DNA of 64,000 bases from Roseburia inulinivorans DSM 16841 (lineage in GTDB: Bacteria; Bacillota; Clostridia; Lachnospirales; Lachnospiraceae). A program made the translations under genes and the position numbers. Below the pieces are notes generated by a model, which saw nothing but the letters and a program-made list of their open reading frames with translations, searched no databases and was not told the DNA's origin. Below, in pieces: positions 16,297-23,231 of this stretch (position 1 is its first letter; every line of letters begins with the position of its first letter). The stretch is from NCBI RefSeq assembly GCF_000174195.1, contig NZ_ACFY01000039.1, positions 1-64,000 on the forward strand. Direction: 5' to 3'.

Positions 16297-19221
16297 ATGT
16301 TAGCTATTAACATGGATGACGTGATCAACGTCCTGAATTCATGCAAACCTTACCTCATTGCTTTAGGTGTTGTTTTAGCGCTTGCAATCGTTGTAACCGT
16401 TGCATGTATGAAATTGAAAAAACCAGTAAAAAAACTGGTTCGCAAGGAAGCATGGATCGCATTCTTACTTGCAGTTGTAGTAATTGTTAATTTAATTTGT
16501 TTCATTCCAATGTCAAGTATGATTTCACTTGCAATGGGTAATGGAACAATCACAGATGAGACTTCTGACGAGTCAACGGCTCTTGTACAGGAGATTGCAG
16601 AGGAAGGAATCGTATTATTAAAAAATGATGGTACACTTCCACTTGCAGCAGACAGCAACTTAAACGTATTTGGATGGGCTTCTACCAACCCTTGTTACGG
16701 TGGTACAGGTTCAGGAGCATTATCCGATGCATATCCTACCGTATCTTTACTTCAGGGATTAGAGGATGCAGGCTTCAATCTGAACACAGAACTTTCTGAT
16801 TTCTACACAGCATACCGTGCAGACAGACCAGAAGTTGGAATGTGGGCACAGGACTGGACATTGCCGGAACCAACAGCAGATTCTTACACAGATGAGATGA
16901 TGGCAAATGCAAAAGAGTTCTCAGACACAGCTATGGTAGTGATCACACGTGTTGGTGGCGAGGGTGCAGACCTTCCTACAGACGTAAGTAAAGTGACATA
17001 CACAGACAACTCAACTGAATACAAAGATTTTGAGGCTGGTGAGCATTACTTACAGTTAGACAGAACAGAAAGAGATATGTTAGACCTTGTCTGCAGTAAC
17101 TTCGATAACGTAATCGTTGTTTACAATGGTGCAAACGCTATGGAACTTGGCTTCATCAACGAGTACAGCCAGATTAAGAGTGCTATCTGGTGTCCGGGAA
17201 CTGGTCAGTCCGGTTTTGAAGCACTTGGTGAGATCGTAGCCGGAACAGTAAATCCATCCGGTAAAACAAGTGATACATTTGTTGCAGATTTAACAGCAAC
17301 ACCAACCTGGAACAACTTTGGTTATTTCAAGTATGACAACATGGATGAGTATGCATATACATCCAATAACTTTAAGACAGGTGAAGAAGAGACAGCTCTT
17401 CCATCTTTTGTAAACTATGTAGATGGTATTTATGTTGGATACAGATTCTATGAGACGGCAGCAGCAGAAGGACTGATCAACTATGATGATACCGTTGTAT
17501 ATCCATTTGGATATGGTCTTTCCTACACAACATTCACACAGGAAATGGGAGCAATCTCCGAAGATAACGGAACAATTTCCTTTGACGTAACAGTAACAAA
17601 TACTGGTGATGTTGCCGGAAAAGATGTAGTAGAAGTTTACTACAATCCACCATATACCAATGGCGGTATTGAAAAAGCTTCCGCAAACTTAATCCAGTTT
17701 GAAAAAACAGAAGTTTTACAGCCGGGTGATTCCCAGACGATCACAGTATCTTTTGATGCAGAAGATATGGCTTCCTATGATACATATGGTGCAGGATGCT
17801 ATGTATTAGAGGCAGGGGATTATCAGATTTCCATTAACTCTGATTCTCATAACGTAATTGATTCACAGACTTATACAGTTGCTTCTACAGTAACTTATGA
17901 TGAGAGCAACCCAAGAAGCACAGACGAGACAGCAGCCGTAAATGAGTTTGCTTACGCAGAAGGGGATGTAACTTACCTTTCCAGAGCAGATGGATTTGCC
18001 AACTATGCAGACGCTACTGCAGCACCAGCAAGCATGTCTATGTCTGATGAAGCAAAAGCAACTTTCTTAAATAATTCAAATTATAATCCGGAAGATTATA
18101 ATAATGATTCGGATGAAATGCCTACAACAGGCGCAAAGAATGGAATTAAATTAGCAGATCTCCGCGGCGTAGATTATGATGACGCTCAGTGGGACAGCTT
18201 ATTAGATGAACTGACAATCTCTGATATGGATACTATGATCGCAATTGGTGGTTATCAGACATCCGCAGCTTCCAGCGTTGGAAAGATCATGACAGTTGAC
18301 TGTGACGGACCGGCTTCTATTAACAATAACTTTACCGGTATTGGTTCTGTTGGATTCCCATCCGCAGTTATGATCGCAAGTACCTGGAACAAAAATCTTG
18401 CTTTAAAATTCGGTGAGAGTATTGGTAAAATGGCAGACGAGATGGAAGTATCCGGCTGGTATGCACCTGCTATGAACACACATCGTTCCGCATTTGCAGG
18501 ACGTAATTTCGAGTACTACTCCGAAGATGGTGTTCTTTCCGGTTATATGGCAACCAATGCAATCCTTGGTGCAGAAGAGTATGGCGTTTACGCATACATG
18601 AAACATTTTGCATTAAACGATCAGGAAACAAATCGTACTGAAATGCTTTGTACATGGGCAAATGAACAGTCCATCCGTGAAATTTACTTAAAACCATTCG
18701 AGATGTCTGTAAAAGAGGGTGGAGCAAAAGCAGTTATGTCATCCTTCAACTACATCGGAACACAGTGGGCAGGTGGAACAAGCGCACTCTGCAACACCGT
18801 ATTACGTGACGAGTGGGGATTCCGTGGATTTGTATTAACAGATTACTTCGGTGTTTATGGATACATGGATTCTGATATGGGTATCCGTGGCGGTACAGAC
18901 TGTATGTTAGTTGCTTACGATACAGAGACAAACCATGTAACAGATACAACCAGCGCAACAGGAGTACTTGCAATGCGTCAGGCTTGCAAAAACATTATGT
19001 ACACAGTTGTAAACAGCCGTGCATACGATCCTGAAAACCTTACAGAAGGTTTAATGAACTGGCAGATCATGGCAATCGTGATCGATGTGATCTTTGCAGC
19101 ACTTATCATCTTCTTAGAAGTACTTGCAATCAAAGGCTTCAAGAAAGACCAGGCAGCGGCACCAGTTGTTGCACCAGTAGAAGCAGCTGAAGCTCAGACA
19201 GAAGAGAAAAAAGAAGAGTAG
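16297..19221 (+). CDS. Membrane-anchored GH3 beta-glucosidase with permuted domains
   Basis: A 974-residue glycoside hydrolase family 3 enzyme with its domains in reverse order. After two membrane helices (about residues 19-38 and 53-72) comes the alpha/beta sandwich usually found second (EEGIVLLKNDGTLPL, residues ~95-400), then a fibronectin-III-like domain, and only then the (beta/alpha)8 barrel with FEYYSEDGVLSG, KHFALNDQETNR and the nucleophile Asp849 in LTDYFG. A third membrane helix ends the protein (about 928-948). Permuted GH3 enzymes are known from Ruminococcus and Butyrivibrio. The ATG at 16297 has GGGAGG eight bases before it; the earlier in-frame start at 16237 overlaps the -10 box. 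The catalytic part should face outside. Confidence 0.9.
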   Translation: MLAINMDDVINVLNSCKPYLIALGVVLALAIVVTVACMKLKKPVKKLVRKEAWIAFLLAVVVIVNLICFIPMSSMISLAMGNGTITDETSDESTALVQEIAEEGIVLLKNDGTLPLAADSNLNVFGWASTNPCYGGTGSGALSDAYPTVSLLQGLEDAGFNLNTELSDFYTAYRADRPEVGMWAQDWTLPEPTADSYTDEMMANAKEFSDTAMVVITRVGGEGADLPTDVSKVTYTDNSTEYKDFEAGEHYLQLDRTERDMLDLVCSNFDNVIVVYNGANAMELGFINEYSQIKSAIWCPGTGQSGFEALGEIVAGTVNPSGKTSDTFVADLTATPTWNNFGYFKYDNMDEYAYTSNNFKTGEEETALPSFVNYVDGIYVGYRFYETAAAEGLINYDDTVVYPFGYGLSYTTFTQEMGAISEDNGTISFDVTVTNTGDVAGKDVVEVYYNPPYTNGGIEKASANLIQFEKTEVLQPGDSQTITVSFDAEDMASYDTYGAGCYVLEAGDYQISINSDSHNVIDSQTYTVASTVTYDESNPRSTDETAAVNEFAYAEGDVTYLSRADGFANYADATAAPASMSMSDEAKATFLNNSNYNPEDYNNDSDEMPTTGAKNGIKLADLRGVDYDDAQWDSLLDELTISDMDTMIAIGGYQTSAASSVGKIMTVDCDGPASINNNFTGIGSVGFPSAVMIASTWNKNLALKFGESIGKMADEMEVSGWYAPAMNTHRSAFAGRNFEYYSEDGVLSGYMATNAILGAEEYGVYAYMKHFALNDQETNRTEMLCTWANEQSIREIYLKPFEMSVKEGGAKAVMSSFNYIGTQWAGGTSALCNTVLRDEWGFRGFVLTDYFGVYGYMDSDMGIRGGTDCMLVAYDTETNHVTDTTSATGVLAMRQACKNIMYTVVNSRAYDPENLTEGLMNWQIMAIVIDVIFAALIIFLEVLAIKGFKKDQAAAPVVAPVEAAEAQTEEKKEE

Positions 19222-19271
19222 GATATTTTGCACCTTGTGTGCCAGAATAACAAGACTTAAAATATGACAGA

Positions 19272-19314
19272 AAGTCCCTGCATGTTCAAAAAATGAGCAT
19301 GTGGGGGCTTTTTA
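19272..19314 (+). terminator. Terminator after the GH3 gene
   Basis: AAGTCCCTGCATG (19272-19284) pairs with CATGTGGGGGCTT (19298-19310), allowing G-U pairs, followed by a T run. Confidence 0.8.
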
Positions 19315-19393
19315 TTTGTATGAATATAAATAAAAAATCTTAAGTTGTGAAAGGAATAGTGTTTAGACGCATCGTATATACTAATTAGAATTA

Positions 19394-19478
19394 TGGGGAT
19401 TTGCGCAGAGATAACAAGATGACGAATAGGGATTTACGTATAAATTCCGTTTACACGAATGGGGATTTGCGTTATAAT
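19394..19478 (+). promoter_or_regulatory. 33-bp-period iterons and promoter of the first AAA ATPase
   Basis: Three direct repeats with the core TRGGGATTTRCG start at 19394, 19427 and 19460, exactly 33 bases apart; copies two and three are also preceded by ACGAA. The third copy (19460-19471) fills the spacer between a -35 box TTTACA (19450-19455) and a consensus -10 box TATAAT (19473-19478), 17 bases apart. A protein bound there would block the promoter. The same geometry with other sequences precedes the ATPase genes at 33970 and 46573. Confidence 0.75.
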
Positions 19479-19540
19479 TTATAAAAATAGTATGTTTGCA
19501 GAGTGTGCATTCTATTGTTGGACGGAGAGGAGAAGATTCT

Positions 19541-20881
19541 ATGGCTGAAACGGTTTTTAAAAGAAAACTATATAATGAAATTCTTGAATGGAAAAAGAAC
19601 CGCAGTGATAAATACGCACTGCTTATTAAAGGAGCAAGACGTGTCGGAAAATCAACGATTGCGGAAGAATTTGCAAAAAACGAATTCAGATCCTATATTT
19701 TGATCGATTTTGCGCATACGAGCAAAGCAATTCTGGAATTATTTGATGATACTTATAATTTAGATTTTTTCTTTCTCCAATTACAACAGTTGACCGGAGT
19801 CAGACTGTATGAAAAGGAATCCGTGATTATATTTGATGAGGTTCAATTATTGCCGAAGGCAAGACAGGCAATCAAGTATCTTGTGGCAGATGGAAGATAT
19901 AAATATATTGAAACGGGATCACTTTTATCGATAAGGAAAAATACGAAGGATATATTGATTCCGAGTGAAGAACATAAGATATCCATGTATCCGATGGATT
20001 TTGAAGAATTTTTGTGGGCAGTTGGTGATGAAATCACGGCGGATACCATTAAGCTGCTTTTAAAAAGCAAAAAATCTGCCGGAAATGCAATGCACAGGAA
20101 TCTGATGCGTATGTTCCGGTTGTATATGCTGATTGGCGGAATGCCACAGGCTGTAGAAGCATATTTAGAACACAATAATCTACAGGTAGTGGATGAGGTA
20201 AAAAGGGAAATCGTTGATTTGTATGAGGAAGATTTTACAAAGATAGATGGAACCGGGCTTGCAGGTGATATATACGATGCAATCCCGGCAAGTCTCAGTG
20301 GGAATGCATCGAGATATGTTTTGTCAAATGCGAGAGAAGGCACACGTTTAGAACAGGTTCGTGAATTAATACCGGATATTCTTAGTTCGTATACTGTAAA
20401 TATTGCGTATCATGCAAATAATCCGGGAGTAGGAATGTCGTTAGAAAAAGATGCCGGACGGTATAAGTTATTTACCTCCGATGTCGGGCTGTTTATAACA
20501 CTTGCTTTTAAGGATAAAAAATATACAGAGAATATCATTTATAATAAGCTGCTATCGGATAAATTAGAAGCGAACCTCGGATATATATATGAAAATGTCG
20601 TGGCACAAATGTTAGTTGCCAGGGGAAACAACCTGTTTTATTACACGATGGAAAGCGATACATCGAATCATCTGTATGAGATAGACTTTTTGTTGTCAAA
20701 AGGGGATAAAATTAATCCGATTGAAGTGAAGTCTGGAAATTACAGAGGGCATAAGTCGTTAGATATGTTTTGCGATAAGTATAGCAGTCGTATCAGAGAC
20801 CAATATGTGGTTCATACGAAGGATTATAAATGGGAGAATGGCATCCATTATCTGCCGGTATATATGATCCCATTTTTGTAA
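19541..20881 (+). CDS. AAA ATPase with DUF4143 nuclease-like domain (copy 1)
   Basis: A 446-residue AAA_14/DUF4143 protein. The N-terminal ATPase has Walker A GARRVGKST (Lys37), Walker B VIIFDEVQLLP and the sensor segment YIETGSLLS. A central region is likely winged-helix. The C-terminal domain has a PD-(D/E)XK-type core (YEIDFLLSKGDKINPIEVKSG: Asp, then Glu-x-Lys). The role of this very common family is not established. GGAGAGG precedes the ATG. It stands alone between the GH3 and GtrA-like genes and is preceded by 33-bp-spaced repeats overlapping its promoter, which suggests self-regulation. Confidence 0.85.
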   Translation: MAETVFKRKLYNEILEWKKNRSDKYALLIKGARRVGKSTIAEEFAKNEFRSYILIDFAHTSKAILELFDDTYNLDFFFLQLQQLTGVRLYEKESVIIFDEVQLLPKARQAIKYLVADGRYKYIETGSLLSIRKNTKDILIPSEEHKISMYPMDFEEFLWAVGDEITADTIKLLLKSKKSAGNAMHRNLMRMFRLYMLIGGMPQAVEAYLEHNNLQVVDEVKREIVDLYEEDFTKIDGTGLAGDIYDAIPASLSGNASRYVLSNAREGTRLEQVRELIPDILSSYTVNIAYHANNPGVGMSLEKDAGRYKLFTSDVGLFITLAFKDKKYTENIIYNKLLSDKLEANLGYIYENVVAQMLVARGNNLFYYTMESDTSNHLYEIDFLLSKGDKINPIEVKSGNYRGHKSLDMFCDKYSSRIRDQYVVHTKDYKWENGIHYLPVYMIPFL

Positions 20882-20888
20882 AATCCTT

Positions 20889-20950
20889 ACCATTTATGCT
20901 AAAAAAAGCACAGATTATGCAATTTTTCTCCATAAAAGAATTCTTATGTT
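20889..20950 (+). promoter_or_regulatory. LytTR-type direct repeats and promoter of the GtrA-like gene
   Basis: ACCATTTAT (20889-20897) and ACAGATTAT (20910-20918) repeat with a 21-base step, each with one mismatch to the LytTR half-site pattern. The -10 box TATGTT (20945-20950) lies 35 bases after the second repeat starts, the same distance as in the GH3 promoter. Flanking bases (ATTATGCAATTTTTC) are shared by both promoters, so both genes likely answer to the same regulator. Confidence 0.65.
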
Positions 20951-21045
20951 AGGATTAAGACAAGTAAAGCGGAACATAAATGCAGAAAGTTATTCCGAAA
21001 CTGCAAGGAAGAGTTTCGCAGTCCAGAGAGAAAGGGATTAATATT

Positions 21046-21618
21046 ATGGAGAAAATCAAAGGCTTATGGCTTGGATTTGCAGAGAAGCATCCGGGCGCAT
21101 CAAAATGGATTCGTGAAGGTGGTTTATTCGTTATCGTAAGTAACCTTATCACAGTACTGAAATATTTCATGTTACTGTTTTTACCACTTGCATTCGCAGG
21201 GCTTCCAAAAGTTGATTTCGGATTCCCGGGAATCGACATCACATTATTTGGAGAGACATTCAAATGGAACATCATCGGTTATGACGCTGCACACGGCGGA
21301 CTTCCATATTTCTGTGCATATATGATCGCAATGGTAGTTGGTGAGTGTATCAACTTCCCAATCCAGAGAAGCTTCGTATTCCGCAGCAAAGGGAACATCT
21401 GGTATCAGGGAATGTGGTATCTGATTGCATTCTGTATCGTAACCTGTATCGTAAACTCCATCAACTGTATCTGGGTTGCTGTTGCAGGAATGTTCGTACC
21501 GGACTGGCTGTATAACATCGGAACGACCGTATTAAACGGTGGTGTATCTATGGTGGTATTCTTTTTTGTTAATAAAATCATCTTCCCGGAAGGGGAAGCA
21601 AAAAAAGCGGAAACTTAA
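21046..21618 (+). CDS. GtrA-like membrane protein
   Basis: A 190-residue protein with four hydrophobic segments and the GtrA/DPMS pattern: FVIVSNLITVLKYFMLLF near the N-terminus, then INFPIQRSFVFRSKGN followed by two more helices. GtrA-family proteins are thought to move lipid-linked sugars across the membrane in glycan modification. The ATG at 21046 has GAAAGGGA before it. The promoter matches that of the GH3 gene, so the two probably act in the same cell-surface glycan process, although an unrelated ATPase gene now lies between them. Confidence 0.8.
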   Translation: MEKIKGLWLGFAEKHPGASKWIREGGLFVIVSNLITVLKYFMLLFLPLAFAGLPKVDFGFPGIDITLFGETFKWNIIGYDAAHGGLPYFCAYMIAMVVGECINFPIQRSFVFRSKGNIWYQGMWYLIAFCIVTCIVNSINCIWVAVAGMFVPDWLYNIGTTVLNGGVSMVVFFFVNKIIFPEGEAKKAET

Positions 21619-21626
21619 GATTTATG

Positions 21627-21665
21627 GAGCTGCTGTACTGAGAAATTGGTACGCAGCTCTTTTTA
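21627..21665 (+). terminator. Terminator after the GtrA-like gene
   Basis: GAGCTGC-TGTAC (21627-21638) pairs with GTACGCAGCTC (21649-21659), followed by TTTTT. The stretch from here to 21866 is AT-rich and shows no gene or clear motif. Confidence 0.75.
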
Positions 21666-21866
21666 TGTAGATTTTATTTTTGATTGTGGGTGTTGTTTTT
21701 GCTGTGTCAGCAGCAAAATTAATAAAAAATTTATTTGTTTCATAGTCTTTTTTATGATATTGTAAATTTACAATTCATTGAGATATGTGTGGCGTATCTT
21801 CTATATGGATTCAAAAATTCTTTAAAGTTTTCAATATGAATGGTTTCCCTCCTAATCGTACATTGA

Positions 21867-21921
21867 CAATTGAATAGGAACTTTACATTATGCTATAATA
21901 TCACCAGCGAAAGGCGGTGAT
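21867..21921 (+). repeat. 55-bp promoter/leader repeat, copy 1
   Basis: This block recurs at 22157-22211 with two mismatches, 290 bases downstream. It contains TTGAAT, a TATAAT box, and a short hairpin ATCACC...GGTGAT whose 3' arm merges with the ribosome site AAAGGCGGTGAT. It drives the small gene starting at 21927. Confidence 0.8.
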
Positions 21922-21926
21922 GGAAA

Positions 21927-22094
21927 GTGAATGAGGAATATATGCCAACAGATGTACAATTCAAGTATGAATTAAGAAAACACTTAACAGAACTGGAAAG
22001 AAAGCTTGAACTGCTTCGGAACGAAGAGTATGAAAAGCTTGAAAAAGAGTATTTGAAGGAAATACAGGATATTCAGACAAGTTTGGAAGATTAA
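21927..22094 (+). CDS. Small charged coiled-coil protein
   Basis: A 55-residue frame from GTG (21927), seven bases after AAAGGCGGTG. The sequence is rich in Glu, Lys and Leu (YELRKHLTELERKLELL, then NEEYEKLEKEYLKEIQDI), so one long helix or coiled coil is likely. An alternative start is the ATG at 21942 (behind AATGAGG). No family recognised. It has its own promoter and terminator and forms a tandem with the small gene at 22215, which has the same leader. Confidence 0.6.
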   Translation: MNEEYMPTDVQFKYELRKHLTELERKLELLRNEEYEKLEKEYLKEIQDIQTSLED

Positions 22095-22114
22095 CAGAAA
22101 ACAATATAAAAAAG

Positions 22115-22156
22115 AAGGTGTAAAGTCGTGATAGAAAAAGGGCTTTGCACCTTTTT
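22115..22156 (+). terminator. Terminator of the first small-gene cassette
   Basis: AAGGTGTAAAG (22115-22125) pairs with CTTTGCACCTT (22143-22153), with one G-U pair, followed by a T run. Confidence 0.8.
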
Positions 22157-22211
22157 CAATTGAATAGGAACTTTACATTATGTTATAATATCACCAACGA
22201 AAGGCGGTGAT
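22157..22211 (+). repeat. 55-bp promoter/leader repeat, copy 2
   Basis: Second copy of the block at 21867-21921, differing at two bases (C/T before TATAAT and G/A in the hairpin loop). It carries the promoter and hairpin-embedded ribosome site for the small gene at 22215. It starts at the end of the preceding terminator. Confidence 0.8.
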
Positions 22212-22214
22212 AGC

Positions 22215-22397
22215 ATGGAGGATAATGGAATGACAAGAGAAGAACTTATCAGTTTGACAATTGACAAATATACGGATCTGCAGCGCATTAAAAAATCCAA
22301 TGGCGGTGTGGAGAACAAAGAACTTGATTATCAGATTAAGGTCACACTTGCAAAGTTATCTTCACTTGGTATATCCGTCGAAGATATTACGTTGTAG
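22215..22397 (+). CDS. Small hypothetical protein of 60 residues
   Basis: A 60-residue protein (MEDNGMTREELISLTIDKY at the start, ENKELDYQIKVTLAKLSSLGI near the end), predicted helical and soluble. The KELDYQI segment faintly recalls the SQELD motif of Spo0E phosphatases, but the other Spo0E features are missing, so I do not assign that function. The leader is a copy of that before the gene at 21927. Confidence 0.7.
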   Translation: MEDNGMTREELISLTIDKYTDLQRIKKSNGGVENKELDYQIKVTLAKLSSLGISVEDITL

Positions 22398-22414
22398 ACT
22401 GTGAAAAATTTATC

Positions 22415-22453
22415 AGGGTGTGGAGCCAAAACTATGGCTTCGCACTCTTCTCA
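22415..22453 (+). terminator. Terminator-like hairpin of the second small-gene cassette
   Basis: AGGGTGTGGAGCC (22415-22427) pairs fully with GGCTTCGCACTCT (22436-22448) if G-U pairs are allowed; the following bases are only moderately T-rich. It is equivalent in position to the hairpin at 22115. Confidence 0.6.
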
Positions 22454-22467
22454 TCTGGGAGAAGGTT

Positions 22468-23063
22468 ATGTTAAAAATAGCAATCGTAGAGGATGAACGT
22501 GAGTGTCAGGAAGCACTCATCGAGCATCTGAGAAAATATGAAAAAGAGAAAAACGAAGCATTTATCGTAAGAATTTTTAATGACGGCATAGATATTCTGG
22601 ATGACTATTCTGCGGATTATGATCTGATTTTTCTGGATATCCATATGAAATATCAGGATGGAATGACAACCGCAAAGAGAATCCGCGAAGTGGATGCGGA
22701 CGCACAGATCGTGTTCATCACGGCGCTGGCGCAGTATGCAATAGAGGGCTACAAGGTAAATGCGCTGGATTTTATTTTAAAACCGGTTGTTTATGAGCAG
22801 CTTACTACTATGCAAGACAGGCAATGCACCGTGTACTTTACACGATCGCAAACAGCAAGAGCATGAATGGCGCAATGCCGGGTTCCCAGATCAAAGATGG
22901 AATGAGAATTTCAGACAAAATCAAACTGGCAATTGATATTATCTTTGGTCTGCTGATCGTTCTGGAAGTTTACAGGATTTTCCGGTTATTCAGACCGACA
23001 AAGAAAAAGCTTGCAAAGCTTCTGGCAAAAGCTGAGAAAAAAGCACAGAAAAAACAGATGTAA
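22468..23063 (+). pseudogene. Deletion scar: LytTR regulator 5' end joined to GH3 3' end
   Basis: From 22468 a receiver domain (MLKIAIVEDERE, Asp in LIFLDIHM, ITALAQYA, ILKPVVYE) like that of the regulator at 14017 runs normally to about base 22798. There the similarity switches, in another frame, to the end of a GH3 enzyme: ARQAMHRVLYTIANSKSMNGAMPG, then the membrane helix LAIDIIFGLLIVLEVYRIF. This matches MRQACKNIMYTVVNS and its C-terminal helix in the GH3 protein at 16297. The simplest history is a second regulator-kinase-GH3 locus that lost everything in between. The fused frame stops at 22866, so no DNA-binding domain or enzyme remains. Confidence 0.82.
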
Positions 23064-23116
23064 AAGTGACAGGACTTCTTTACATCAATGTAAAATTTAT
23101 GTAAAATAGTAAATAC

Positions 23117-23169
23117 AAAAAGAGCAGAACTGCGATCATATTTGAAGTAGTTTTGCTCTTTATTTTTAC
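23117..23169 (+). terminator. Terminator after the deletion scar
   Basis: AAAGAGCAGAACT pairs with AGTTTTGCTCTTT across a loop, followed by ATTTTTA. It probably belonged to the lost GH3 gene. Confidence 0.75.
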
Positions 23170-23231
23170 TGGAAAATATGAGGCGATGGGAGACAGTGTA
23201 TTTTTCGGGGAATAGCAAAGGAGAGAAAAAT

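Noticed and set aside
19394-19471. Three evenly spaced repeats as a mini CRISPR array
   Set aside because: The repeated core is only about 12 bases, the last copy is part of a promoter, no Cas genes are near, and the same period recurs at two other ATPase promoters with other sequences.
22215-22397. Spo0E-like phosphatase
   Set aside because: Only a KELDYQI segment is reminiscent; the N-terminal helix pattern and exact SQELD motif are absent.
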